Source: Betaproteobacteria bacterium
GTDB lineage: Bacteria; Pseudomonadota; Gammaproteobacteria; Burkholderiales; SG8-39
NCBI GenBank assembly: GCA_007280315.1
Contig: QYQC01000060.1
Coordinates: 1-31,732 of the forward strand
Direction of reading: 5' to 3'
Length of the DNA: 31,732 nt
This document shows, piece after piece, positions 1-6,609 of the stretch. Made by a program: the position numbers and the translations under genes. The first letter of the stretch is position 1, and every line of letters begins with the position of its first letter. Below the pieces are notes generated by a model, which was not told the DNA's origin, searched no databases, and worked only from the letters and a program-made list of their open reading frames with translations.

Positions 1-1
1 C

Positions 2-1288
2 CGGCCGCGCTTCGGCATCATGCGCGGGCGCGAATTCACGATGAAGGACGGCTACTCCTTTCACGCCGACTATGCGGACCTGCAGCGCGAATACCAGAAC
101 ATGTTCGACACCTACACGCGCATTTTTACCCGGCTTGGCCTCAAGTTCCGGGCCGTGGCCGCCGACACCGGTTCCATTGGCGGTACCGGCTCGCACGAGT
201 TCCACGTGCTGGCTGAATCGGGCGAGGATGCCATCGCCTACTGCCCGGATTCGGACTACGCAGCAAACATAGAACTTGCCGAAGCGCTGGCCCCGGCGAA
301 TGCGCGCGCTGCGCCCGGCGCGCCGCTGCGCAAGGTTCCGACTCCGGGCAAGACGCGCTGCGAGGACGTCGCCGTCCTGCTCGATGCGCCGCTCGCGCAA
401 ACGGTCAAAGCCATCGCGGTGATGCATCAGACGGAGTTCATACTGCTGCTGCTGCGCGGCGATCACACTCTGAACGAGATCAAGGTGCAGAAGCTTCCGG
501 GAATGGACCCGTTTCGCTTCGCCACCGACGCCGAGATCGAACAACACCTCGGATGCAAGCCGGGCTATCTCGGACCGGTCGGTGCCAGAGCTCAGATAAA
601 GGTCATTGCGGACCGCGCGGTGGCGGCACTTTCCGATTTTATCTGTGGTGCAAACGAAGAGGGATTTCACCTCACGAGCGCAAATTTTGGTCGCGACCTG
701 CCCGAGCCGGCACTGGTGGCCGATATCCGCAATGTCGTGCCTGGGGACCCCAGTCCCGACGGCAAGGGAAAGCTTGAGCTCTGCCGCGGTATCGAGGTCG
801 GGCATATCTTTCAGTTGCGCACCAATTATTCGGAGGCGATGAAGGCGATGTTCCTGGACGAGTCGGGCAAGTCGCGCGCATTCGAAATGGGTTGCTACGG
901 CATCGGTATCACGCGCATCGTCGGCGCCGCCATTGAACAGAACCATGATGCGCGCGGCATTGCGTTCCCGCAACCGATGGCGCCATTCCAGCTTGCGCTG
1001 GTACCGATCGGCTACAAGAAAAGCGCCACCGTAAGGGAAACCTGCGAACGACTATATCAGGAGCTAACCGCAGCAGGCATCGACGTGCTGCTCGATGACC
1101 GCGACGAGCGGCCTGGCGTGCTGTTTGCAGACATGGAGCTCATTGGCATTCCGCACCGCGTGGTGGTGGGCGAGCGCGGGTTGAAGGAGGGCAAGCTCGA
1201 ATACCAGGGAAGACGCGAGCAGAGCGCGACCACGGTTCGACCGGACGAACTTCTCGCCTTCATCAAAGCGAGGTTATGCGAGAACTAG
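2..1288 (+). CDS. proS: Prolyl-tRNA synthetase, bacterial type with editing domain (5' end cut by window)
   Basis: Charges tRNA-Pro with proline in the cytoplasm. The reading frame is open from base 2. The residues before the first visible Met read RPRFGIMRGREF, the class II motif 2 region of bacterial ProRS, so roughly 140-150 N-terminal residues lie outside the window and the Met at base 20 is internal. Next comes a YbaK-like editing insertion (about bases 290-720), then motif 3 with GCYGIGITRIVGAAIEQ (about 890-945), then the C-terminal anticodon-binding domain ending at the TAG at 1286-1288. The editing insertion marks the long bacterial form rather than the short eukaryote/archaeal-like form. 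The last 13 bases overlap the start of the lytic transglycosylase, so the two are probably co-transcribed. The identification is secure; only the N-terminus is missing. Confidence 0.97.
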   Translation, partial: RPRFGIMRGREFTMKDGYSFHADYADLQREYQNMFDTYTRIFTRLGLKFRAVAADTGSIGGTGSHEFHVLAESGEDAIAYCPDSDYAANIELAEALAPANARAAPGAPLRKVPTPGKTRCEDVAVLLDAPLAQTVKAIAVMHQTEFILLLLRGDHTLNEIKVQKLPGMDPFRFATDAEIEQHLGCKPGYLGPVGARAQIKVIADRAVAALSDFICGANEEGFHLTSANFGRDLPEPALVADIRNVVPGDPSPDGKGKLELCRGIEVGHIFQLRTNYSEAMKAMFLDESGKSRAFEMGCYGIGITRIVGAAIEQNHDARGIAFPQPMAPFQLALVPIGYKKSATVRETCERLYQELTAAGIDVLLDDRDERPGVLFADMELIGIPHRVVVGERGLKEGKLEYQGRREQSATTVRPDELLAFIKARLCEN

Positions 1289-1881
1289 TGCGATGGACGG
1301 CAATCACGATGATGCTGTTCGCGCATGGATTTGCATTGGCTGGCGCGCAGCGTTATGAACCGCTCGCTGCCAGCGTACAAGCTGCGTTGTCCAAGGCGGT
1401 CAGCGATCGCGCGCCATTGACCTCCGCGTTTGCGTCAAAGCTGGAGGAGGTTAACTGGCTCAGCACCATGTCGCGGCGGTTGGAAAAGCGTATGCGCGAC
1501 CATGATAGCCGCGTCGCGTTCCTCAAATCGGTGCATTACGAGGCCAGCCGCGCCGGCCTTGATCCGCAGCTGGTGCTGGGTCTGATCCAGGTTGAGAGCG
1601 GATTCAAGAAGTACGCCGTATCCCGAGCCGGCGCGCGCGGCTACATGCAGGTGATGCCGTTCTGGGCGAAGCTGATAGGGGCGAAGGGCGACAACCTGTT
1701 CGATATGCGCAAGAATATTCGCTACGGCTGCACCATCCTGCGCCATTACCTGGATCTGGAACAGGGTGATCTGTTCCGCGCGCTGGGGCGCTATAACGGC
1801 AGCCTTGGAAAATCCGATTATCCGCGCGCGGTGGAGGCGGCGTGGAAACAAGGCTGGCACTATGACAGCAAGCGCCATTGA
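1276..1881 (+). CDS. Small periplasmic lytic transglycosylase (SLT domain)
   Basis: A 201-residue protein predicted to cleave peptidoglycan glycan strands non-hydrolytically. Residues 1-24 form a signal peptide with a hydrophobic core ending AHGFALAGA. From about residue 90 there is a Slt/MltC-type SLT domain: DPQLVLGLIQVESGF carries the catalytic Glu (E107), followed by AVSRAGARGYMQVMPFW and the late RYNGS segment. The domain is complete but the protein has little else, much shorter than Slt70 or MltC. The ATG at 1276 lies inside the 3' end of proS, with GAGG a few bases upstream, which implies translational coupling. I see no lipobox, so it is probably soluble in the periplasm. The family is clear; the exact mlt name is not. 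Confidence 0.9.
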   Translation: MRELVRWTAITMMLFAHGFALAGAQRYEPLAASVQAALSKAVSDRAPLTSAFASKLEEVNWLSTMSRRLEKRMRDHDSRVAFLKSVHYEASRAGLDPQLVLGLIQVESGFKKYAVSRAGARGYMQVMPFWAKLIGAKGDNLFDMRKNIRYGCTILRHYLDLEQGDLFRALGRYNGSLGKSDYPRAVEAAWKQGWHYDSKRH

Positions 1882-1925
1882 ACCGCATCGCCGCGCCGTA
1901 AGACGCAAAATTCAGGAGCATCGAT

Positions 1926-1952
1926 ATGCTGTCTGCTTCCAAATTTGAATAG
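1926..1952 (+). other. Eight-codon mini-ORF with strong ribosome site upstream of wrbA
   Basis: An AGGAG at 1914-1918 sits 7 nt before an ATG at 1926, which opens an eight-codon frame (MLSASKFE) ending at TAG 1950-1952. The ATG of the wrbA-like gene follows 7 nt later, in another frame and with no good ribosome site of its own. This is the spacing expected of a translated leader that feeds terminating ribosomes to the next start. No function is known and the ORF may be fortuitous. Confidence 0.35.
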
Positions 1953-1959
1953 AAGCCAC

Positions 1960-2553
1960 ATGGCGGAAATCCTGGTTCTGTATTACAGCCGCCGCGGCGC
2001 CGTCGGCGAAATGGCGAGGCTGGTGGCGCGGGGCGTGGAGCAAGTATCGGGCGCCAGCGCTCGTCTGCGCACGGTTCCCCAGATCGCCAGCGCAACAACC
2101 GTCGCACAACCGGCCATACCCGATGCCGGAGCGCCGTACTGCGAGCTCGCGGACCTCGAGCAGTGCGCCGGCCTTGCACTGGGCAGTCCGACGCGCTTTG
2201 GCAACATGGCCGCACCGATGAAGCATTTCTGGGATGGAACCGGCGCGCTCTGGCTGAGAGGCGCGCTTGTAGGCAAGCCGGCGGCGGTGTTCACCTCGAC
2301 CAGCAGCCTCCACGGCGGACAAGAAACGACCTTACTGTCGATGATGCTGCCGTTGATGCACCACGGCATGCTGATAGTCGGCCTGCCCTACACTGCACCG
2401 GAATTGTCCACGACCGAGACTGGCGGCACGCCCTACGGCGCCAGCCATGTGGCCGGCAGTGCCAGCGACCGGCCGATCAGCGCAGATGAAAAATCCCTGT
2501 GCATCGCACTGGGAAAGCGCCTCTCTGGCATAGCGCTGAAACTGGCTTCCTAG
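1960..2553 (+). CDS. wrbA: WrbA-type NAD(P)H:quinone oxidoreductase (flavodoxin fold)
   Basis: A 197-residue FMN flavodoxin-like protein of the WrbA family, which reduces quinones by two electrons in the cytoplasm. The sequence shows the N-terminal phosphate-binding strand-loop EILVLYYSRRGAVGEMA, the GSPTRFGNMAAPMKHFWD FMN loop, the SLHGGQETTLLSMMLPLMHHGM segment and the late GTPYGASHVAG motif, all characteristic of the family at normal length. I chose the ATG at 1960; an in-frame TTG five codons upstream (1945) is less likely. Two bases separate its stop from the DUF2069 gene, so they form one transcription unit. The phosphate loop reads YYSRRG instead of the more usual YYSxYG, a mild variation. 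Confidence 0.9.
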   Translation: MAEILVLYYSRRGAVGEMARLVARGVEQVSGASARLRTVPQIASATTVAQPAIPDAGAPYCELADLEQCAGLALGSPTRFGNMAAPMKHFWDGTGALWLRGALVGKPAAVFTSTSSLHGGQETTLLSMMLPLMHHGMLIVGLPYTAPELSTTETGGTPYGASHVAGSASDRPISADEKSLCIALGKRLSGIALKLAS

Positions 2554-2554
2554 G

Positions 2555-2893
2555 TTGAACAAAGGACTTTACCTCGGCGCCTGCCTCAGTTTGCTGGCGC
2601 TGATATTTCTTTGCCTCGCCTGGGAGCTATGGCTCGCGCCACTGCGCCCAGGTGGTTCCTGGCTGGTGCTCAAAGCGCTGCCGTTGTTATTGCCGCTGTT
2701 GGGTGTGCTTAAGCGCAGGCGCTACACTTATCAATGGTCATCTATGTTGATTCTGGCCTACGTTGCCGAAGGCGTGGTGCGTGCCGCGAGCGATAGCGGT
2801 ATGGCGGCCATGCTGGCGCTGGCAGAGTTGCTGCTGTCGTCGGGCTTCTTCGTTAGCGCCATATTCTACGTCCGCCTTAGCCGCCCACATTGA
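2555..2893 (+). CDS. DUF2069 small inner-membrane protein
   Basis: A 112-residue hydrophobic protein with about four membrane segments: roughly residues 6-25, 33-50, 62-78 and 85-107. It starts at a TTG one base after the wrbA stop. It matches the DUF2069 family in length and in the pattern of a short cytoplasmic basic turn (LKRRRYTYQW) between helices. From memory this family commonly sits directly behind wrbA in Proteobacteria. No activity is known. It probably depends on translation of wrbA through stop/start proximity, since TTG is a weak start and no separate strong ribosome site is visible. Confidence 0.8.
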   Translation: MNKGLYLGACLSLLALIFLCLAWELWLAPLRPGGSWLVLKALPLLLPLLGVLKRRRYTYQWSSMLILAYVAEGVVRAASDSGMAAMLALAELLLSSGFFVSAIFYVRLSRPH

Positions 2894-2907
2894 TCGGGGA
2901 GATTCGG

Positions 2908-3213
2908 ATGCGCATCATCATCGCCGCTTTGCTAGTACTGCCGCTGCTCGCGGCAGCCGAAACATTTCCCAAGGCTGACCCTGCCGCCGGCAGGAAACTT
3001 GCCGACGCTGCCAAGTGTGCCAAATGCCACAGCGCCAGATTCGGCGGCGACGGCTCGGCAATGTACACGCGCCCCGACCACCGGGTGAAGACGGCCGGTC
3101 AGTTGCTGGCGCAGGTGCGGATGTGCAACACCCAGCTCAACACCGGCTGGTTCCCGGAAGAAGAGGAACAGGTCGCCGCCTATCTCAATCGCGATTACTA
3201 CAAATTCAAATAG
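2908..3213 (+). CDS. Small periplasmic monoheme c-type cytochrome
   Basis: A 101-residue exported class I-like cytochrome c. Residues 1-17 are a signal peptide (MRIIIAALLVLPLLAAA). A single heme-attachment motif CAKCH lies at residues 37-41. Downstream are DHRVKTAGQLLAQVRMCNTQL, with an extra Cys at 73, and an aromatic C-terminal WFPEEEEQVAAYLNRDYYKF. The sixth heme ligand is not obvious; a Met (M52) and several His are candidates. I chose the ATG at 2908 because GGGGAG lies 6 nt upstream and the export signal begins there; the longer TTG frame from 2890 would bury the signal. It probably carries single electrons in the periplasm, but the partner is unknown. It converges on leuA with an 18-base gap. 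Confidence 0.85.
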   Translation: MRIIIAALLVLPLLAAAETFPKADPAAGRKLADAAKCAKCHSARFGGDGSAMYTRPDHRVKTAGQLLAQVRMCNTQLNTGWFPEEEEQVAAYLNRDYYKFK

Positions 3214-3231
3214 ATTCCGCGAACGCGTCCC

Positions 3232-4767
3232 CTATAGCTGCGGGTTGATACGCTCGATCTTGCTTTGCAGCTTGTTGAGTGCCGCAAGATAGGCCTTGGC
3301 TGACGCCACGACAATATCGGTATCCGCACCGACGCCGTTGACGATACGTCCGGATTTTTGCAGCCTTACAGTGACCTCACCCTGTGATTCGGTGCCTTGC
3401 GTAACGGCGTTTACAGAGTACAGCATCAGTTCGGCGCCGCTGTTCGCAACGCTCTCGATCGCCTTGAAGGTTGCATCCACCGGGCCGTCCCCCTGCGATT
3501 CGGCGCGGCGTTCTGTCCCGCCTTCGGCCAACACCACCTTGGCATGCGGACGCTCGCCGGTACCGCTGGCCTGGCTCATGTCGATCAGCTTCCAGTGTTC
3601 GCTTTGCGCCGCGATTGCCTCGCCTGCAAGTAAGGCGTGGATGTCCTCATCGAATATTTCGTGCTTCTTGTCGGCAAGGTCCTTGAAGCGGGCAAATGCG
3701 GCGTTGATTGCCTGATCCGATTCGAGTCCTATGCCCAATTCCTTCAGCCGCGCCTTGAACGCGGTACGTCCGGAGTGCTTGCCCAGCACCAGTTTGTTCG
3801 CGTTCCAGCCGACATCCTCAGCGCGCATGATTTCGTAGGTTTCGCGGCTTTTCAGGACGCCGTCCTGGTGGATCCCCGCCTCGTGGGCGAAAGCGTTGGC
3901 GCCGACGATGGCCTTGTTCGGCTGCACCGGGAATCCGGTGATGCCGGACACGAGTTTGGACGCCGGCACAATTTGAGTTGCGTCGATGCGCGTGTCACAT
4001 GGAAAGACGTCGCGGCGCGTGCGCACCGCCATGACGATTTCCTCGAGCGAACTGTTGCCGGCGCGCTCGCCCAGTCCGTTGATCGTGCATTCCACCTGGC
4101 GCGCCCCGTTCATCACCGCGGCGAGCGAGTTGGCTACCGCCAGACCGAGATCGTTGTGACAGTGCACCGACCAGATCGCCTTGTCGGAATTGGGAATGCG
4201 CTCGCGCAGCGTTCGGATCAACGCGCCGAACTGTTCCGGCACCGTGTAGCCCACCGTGTCCGGAATATTGACTGTCTTCGCTCCTTCCCTTATGACTGCC
4301 TCGAGTACGCGGCACAGAAAGTCGACGTCGGAGCGACCCGCGTCCTCGGGCGAGAACTCGACGTCGTCGGTAAATTTTCGCGCAAAGCGCACGGCGTTGA
4401 CCGCATCAGTCAATACCTGGTCCGGCGTCATGCGCAGCTTCTTTTCCATATGGATAGGCGAAGTGGCGATGAACGTATGGATGCGGCCGGACTTGGCTGG
4501 CTTGATCGCATCGGCTGCGCGCGCTATGTCCTTGTCGTTCGCGCGCGACAGCCCGCACACGGTGCTGTCCTTGATGATTTCCGCCACCGCACGCACCGCC
4601 TCGAAGTCGCCGTTCGAGGCCGCCGGAAAACCTGCTTCGATTACGTCCACGCGCATTTTTTCCAGCAGCCTGGCGATGCGCAATTTCTCCTCCTTGGTCA
4701 TTGATGCGCCGGGGCTTTGCTCGCCGTCGCGCATGGTGGTGTCGAATATGATCAAGTGGTCTTTCAT
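3232..4767 (-). CDS. leuA: 2-isopropylmalate synthase
   Basis: Condenses acetyl-CoA with 2-ketoisovalerate, the committed step of leucine synthesis. The 511-residue protein has the HMGL-like barrel: TMRDGEQSPG at 11-20 (acetyl-CoA/metal site), metal ligands in VHCHNDLGLA (H202, H204) and GLGERAGNSSLEEI (N239). A full C-terminal regulatory domain (about 380-511) normally binds leucine for feedback inhibition. The start is ATG at 4767 with GGAG 6 nt upstream. leuC, leuD and leuB are not adjacent. It follows pssA in the same direction but is separated by 255 bases that hold a promoter, a leucine-rich leader ORF and a hairpin, so it is likely regulated independently of the ilv genes. Confidence 0.97.
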   Translation of the reverse strand: MKDHLIIFDTTMRDGEQSPGASMTKEEKLRIARLLEKMRVDVIEAGFPAASNGDFEAVRAVAEIIKDSTVCGLSRANDKDIARAADAIKPAKSGRIHTFIATSPIHMEKKLRMTPDQVLTDAVNAVRFARKFTDDVEFSPEDAGRSDVDFLCRVLEAVIREGAKTVNIPDTVGYTVPEQFGALIRTLRERIPNSDKAIWSVHCHNDLGLAVANSLAAVMNGARQVECTINGLGERAGNSSLEEIVMAVRTRRDVFPCDTRIDATQIVPASKLVSGITGFPVQPNKAIVGANAFAHEAGIHQDGVLKSRETYEIMRAEDVGWNANKLVLGKHSGRTAFKARLKELGIGLESDQAINAAFARFKDLADKKHEIFDEDIHALLAGEAIAAQSEHWKLIDMSQASGTGERPHAKVVLAEGGTERRAESQGDGPVDATFKAIESVANSGAELMLYSVNAVTQGTESQGEVTVRLQKSGRIVNGVGADTDIVVASAKAYLAALNKLQSKIERINPQL

Positions 4768-4813
4768 CTCAGTCTCCAGTTAGAAAACGCAATCAAGAAT
4801 TGAACAATAGCGG

Positions 4814-4834
4814 CCTGCGCCGGGGTGGCGCAGG
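4814..4834 (-). promoter_or_regulatory. Perfect GC-rich hairpin in the leuA leader
   Basis: On the minus strand CCTGCGCC (4834-4827), a 5-base loop and GGCGCAGG (4821-4814) form a perfect 8-bp stem. It lies between the leader ORF stop (4864) and the leuA ribosome site (4774-4777). No run of T follows it directly, so it is not a textbook intrinsic terminator. The 3' arm can also pair with a CTGCGCC copy inside the leader ORF (4884-4878), giving mutually exclusive structures as in attenuators. The structure is read directly; the function is inferred. Confidence 0.55.
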
Positions 4835-4863
4835 GTTCAGACAAACTCGAATTGTGAGGGAGG

Positions 4864-4950
4864 TTATGTGCGCGCGGGGCGCAGCAGCAGGCCGGCCGGC
4901 AGGGGCAGGCTGCTAAGGAGAGCAGTTAATACTGTGTTGCGGGAAATCAT
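4864..4950 (-). CDS. Leucine-rich leader peptide upstream of leuA (leuL-like)
   Basis: A 28-codon ORF from ATG 4950 to TAA 4864 on the leuA strand. It reads MISRNTVLTALLSSLP, then LPAGLLLRPART. Eight of 28 residues are leucine, using TTA, CTC, CTT and five CTG, with three consecutive Leu codons near the end. This is the signature of amino-acid attenuation leaders such as enterobacterial leuL. It sits 96 bases upstream of the leuA start, after a plausible promoter and before a stable hairpin. No good ribosome site precedes it; the predicted transcription start falls within a base or two of the ATG, so it would be read as a leaderless or nearly leaderless ORF. A chance Leu-rich frame in GC-rich DNA is the main alternative. 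Confidence 0.6.
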   Translation of the reverse strand: MISRNTVLTALLSSLPLPAGLLLRPART

Positions 4951-4957
4951 GGCAGTC

Positions 4958-4986
4958 AATATATCGGCTTTACCGATATTAGGCAA
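4958..4986 (-). promoter_or_regulatory. Predicted sigma-70 promoter for leuA
   Basis: On the minus strand TTGCCT (4986-4981, 4/6 match to the -35 consensus) and TATATT (4963-4958, 5/6 match to the -10) are separated by exactly 17 bases. Transcription would start near 4951, next to the leader ORF ATG at 4950. An alternative -35-like TTGACT at 4958-4953 has no good -10 at the right spacing. It is based on consensus matching only. Confidence 0.5.
4961..4979. promoter_or_regulatory. Palindrome inside the leuA promoter spacer (candidate operator)
   Basis: ATATCGG (4961-4967), a 5-base centre and CCGATAT (4973-4979) make a perfect 7-bp inverted repeat. It fills nearly the whole space between the predicted -35 and -10 boxes and overlaps the upstream part of the -10. 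This position suits a repressor operator or a DNA-distorting activator. The centre-to-centre size also fits a dimeric helix-turn-helix protein. No regulator gene is adjacent. Confidence 0.45.
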
Positions 4987-4992
4987 TAGCCC

Positions 4993-5022
4993 CATCCGTC
5001 GCCCATCCGTCGCCATCCGTCG
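4993..5022. repeat. Three helically phased 9-bp direct repeats upstream of the leuA promoter
   Basis: CATCCGTCG occurs three times without mismatch at 4993-5001, 5004-5012 and 5014-5022, with starts 11 and 10 bases apart. Relative to the predicted start site (about 4951) their centres fall near -46, -57 and -67, on one face of the helix and immediately upstream of the -35 box. They fill the gap between the pssA stop and the promoter. This is the layout of tandem activator sites, although a slipped-strand duplication without function is possible. Confidence 0.6.
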
Positions 5023-5775
5023 TTACAAGCGTCTGCGCCGCCAGTTCCACGCCCACACCACGTAACCGGACAGGGCGTAGGCGACGAATAGCAGGAACAG
5101 CACCGTCGGCGGATGACTAGAGATCAGGATCACGGCGAACACCACCAGCAGGATCGCCCAGAATGGCACGCTGCGGCGAAAGTTGATGTCCTTGAAACTG
5201 TAGAAAGGTACGTTGCTAACCATAGTCAGGCCAGCGAACAGCGTGATGACCCAGGCAAGCCAGCGCATGGTGCTTACCGCGTCTATCTTGAAATCGTCGA
5301 CCACCCAAATAAAGCCAGCCACCAGCGCCGCCGCCGCCGGGCTGGGCAGTCCCTGAAAGTAGCGTTTGTCGACTACCGCTATATTGGTATTGAATCGCGC
5401 CAGCCGCAGCGCCGTAGCGGCGCAGTAAACAAACGCGGCGATCCAGCCCATTCGGCCCATACTCTTGAGCGCCCATTCGTACATCACCAGTGCCGGAGCC
5501 GCGCCAAAGGACACCATATCGGAGAGGCTGTCGTACTCGGCGCCGAATTCGCTCTGCGTGTGTGTCAGGCGCGCGACGCGCCCGTCCAGGCCGTCCAGCA
5601 CCATGGCGATGAAAATCGCCACCGCCGCCTGCTCGAAACGGTGGTTCATCGCCTGCACAATCGCATAAAAACCGGCAAACAGCGCCGCGGTGGTAAACAG
5701 ATTGGGAAGCAGGTAGATGCCGCGGCGGCGCATCTCGGCGTTGATCAGCGGCTTCTTCCGTTTGTACACAGGCAT
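5023..5775 (-). CDS. pssA: CDP-diacylglycerol--serine O-phosphatidyltransferase
   Basis: Makes phosphatidylserine from CDP-diacylglycerol and serine at the inner membrane. The 250-residue protein has the CDP-alcohol phosphatidyltransferase signature DGxxAR-x8-GxxxDxxxD: D64 G65 A68 R69, G78, D82, D86 within LDGLDGRVARL and SEFGAEYDSLSD. About six to eight membrane segments follow through the C-terminus. I place the start at ATG 5775 (MPVYKRKKPLINAEMRRRG), which begins like family members; the frame stays open upstream to 6102 but would overlap psd. It lies 125 bases downstream of psd, whose enzyme decarboxylates its product, so the two genes form a phosphatidylethanolamine pair. This is the short, membrane-embedded type, unlike the phospholipase D-like E. 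coli enzyme. Confidence 0.94.
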   Translation of the reverse strand: MPVYKRKKPLINAEMRRRGIYLLPNLFTTAALFAGFYAIVQAMNHRFEQAAVAIFIAMVLDGLDGRVARLTHTQSEFGAEYDSLSDMVSFGAAPALVMYEWALKSMGRMGWIAAFVYCAATALRLARFNTNIAVVDKRYFQGLPSPAAAALVAGFIWVVDDFKIDAVSTMRWLAWVITLFAGLTMVSNVPFYSFKDINFRRSVPFWAILLVVFAVILISSHPPTVLFLLFVAYALSGYVVWAWNWRRRRL

Positions 5776-5900
5776 CGCTCGCTTATTGGAAAATTGAGGC
5801 GGAAATCGGCTCAAGGGAGATCGAGACTGTCGGGTCACATCCCGGCGTAGGCCTCTGGGTCGGAGTGCATTTCGGCAGTTCTGAATCGCCCCCGACTGTT

Positions 5901-6539
5901 CTATTCCAGACTGGCCAGGACCGTGCTGGTAGCATACACCTTGTCCCCCAGCGCCGCCTTGATGCGGGCGTTGGGCGGCAGGTACAAATCGACGCGCGAT
6001 CCGAAGCGAATGAAACCATAGCGCTGTCCGCGCTGCAGCCGGTCGGCCGATTTGACGTAGCAAAGGATACGGCGTGCGATCAGGCCAGCCACTTGCACGC
6101 AAACGACATCAGCGCCGGCGTCGGTGCGAATCCATAGCGCGTTGCGTTCGTTTTCGGTCGAAGCCTTGTCCAGCGCTGCGTTTAAAAAACTGCCGGCCTT
6201 GTACCATATCTGTTTTACTTCTCCATCAACCGGAGATCGATTGGAGTGCACGTTGAATACGTTCATGAACACGCTGACCTTGATGGTGTCCCGGTCAAGG
6301 TAGGGATCGCGCGCGTTCTCCACCGCCACGATACGTCCGTCCGCGGGCGAAACTATCGTTTTCGCGTCCCCCGGTACTTCACGCGCCGGATCGCGGAAAA
6401 ACTGCAGCACGAACAACGCAACGATCCATAGCGGTACCGACCATGCGAGGCTGTACCACGACGCCAACGCAGCCAGCGCGACTGCGAGGGCCAGGAATGG
6501 CCAGCCTTCCCGGGCGATCAGAGGGTGGGGATAATTCAT
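5901..6539 (-). CDS. psd: Phosphatidylserine decarboxylase proenzyme, short form
   Basis: Converts phosphatidylserine to phosphatidylethanolamine using a pyruvoyl group formed by self-cleavage. The 212-residue proenzyme has two N-terminal membrane segments (about 14-30 and 31-48). Then come the VSPADGRI segment, the core FMNVFNVHSNRSPVDGEV and the cleavage site in YGFIRFGSRVDLYLP, between G180 and S181. The short length and the FGSR site rather than LGST mark the compact Psd type. It is encoded after ilvC with a 70-base gap that holds a nested stem structure, and before pssA. The start is ATG 6539; the ribosome site is weak. Confidence 0.94.
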   Translation of the reverse strand: MNYPHPLIAREGWPFLALAVALAALASWYSLAWSVPLWIVALFVLQFFRDPAREVPGDAKTIVSPADGRIVAVENARDPYLDRDTIKVSVFMNVFNVHSNRSPVDGEVKQIWYKAGSFLNAALDKASTENERNALWIRTDAGADVVCVQVAGLIARRILCYVKSADRLQRGQRYGFIRFGSRVDLYLPPNARIKAALGDKVYATSTVLASLE

Positions 6540-6548
6540 CGGCAGGAT

Positions 6549-6599
6549 GTAGACTGTGGAAGAGGATCAGGTGGCATCAACGAATTGCCACCAGTCTAC
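6549..6599 (-). other. Nested inverted repeats between ilvC and psd
   Basis: Two perfect 7-bp stems are nested here. The inner one is GGTGGCA (6570-6576) with TGCCACC (6586-6592). The outer one is GTAGACT (6549-6555) with AGTCTAC (6593-6599), whose right arm abuts the inner stem. In the mRNA this would form a two-stem structure just upstream of psd. There is no T run. It could be a processing or stabilising element that separates ilv from psd expression. Confidence 0.45.
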
Positions 6600-6609
6600 T
6601 ACGCGCAGC

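Noticed and set aside
3637..4704. Long plus-strand open frame (355 codons) opposite leuA
   Set aside because: It is antisense to a clearly conserved leuA; the composition is that of a shadow frame in GC-rich DNA and no family pattern is visible.
4993..5022. CRISPR array or mobile-element repeat
   Set aside because: Units are only 9 bp with 1-2 base spacers and no cas genes; a regulatory repeat fits better.
4868..5065. Plus-strand 65-codon frame across the leuA control region
   Set aside because: It covers the promoter, repeats and leader on the opposite strand and runs into the pssA 3' end; no ribosome site or family resemblance.
5776..6102. Long N-terminal extension of PssA
   Set aside because: It overlaps psd and does not resemble the start of the enzyme; ATG 5775 gives the family length.
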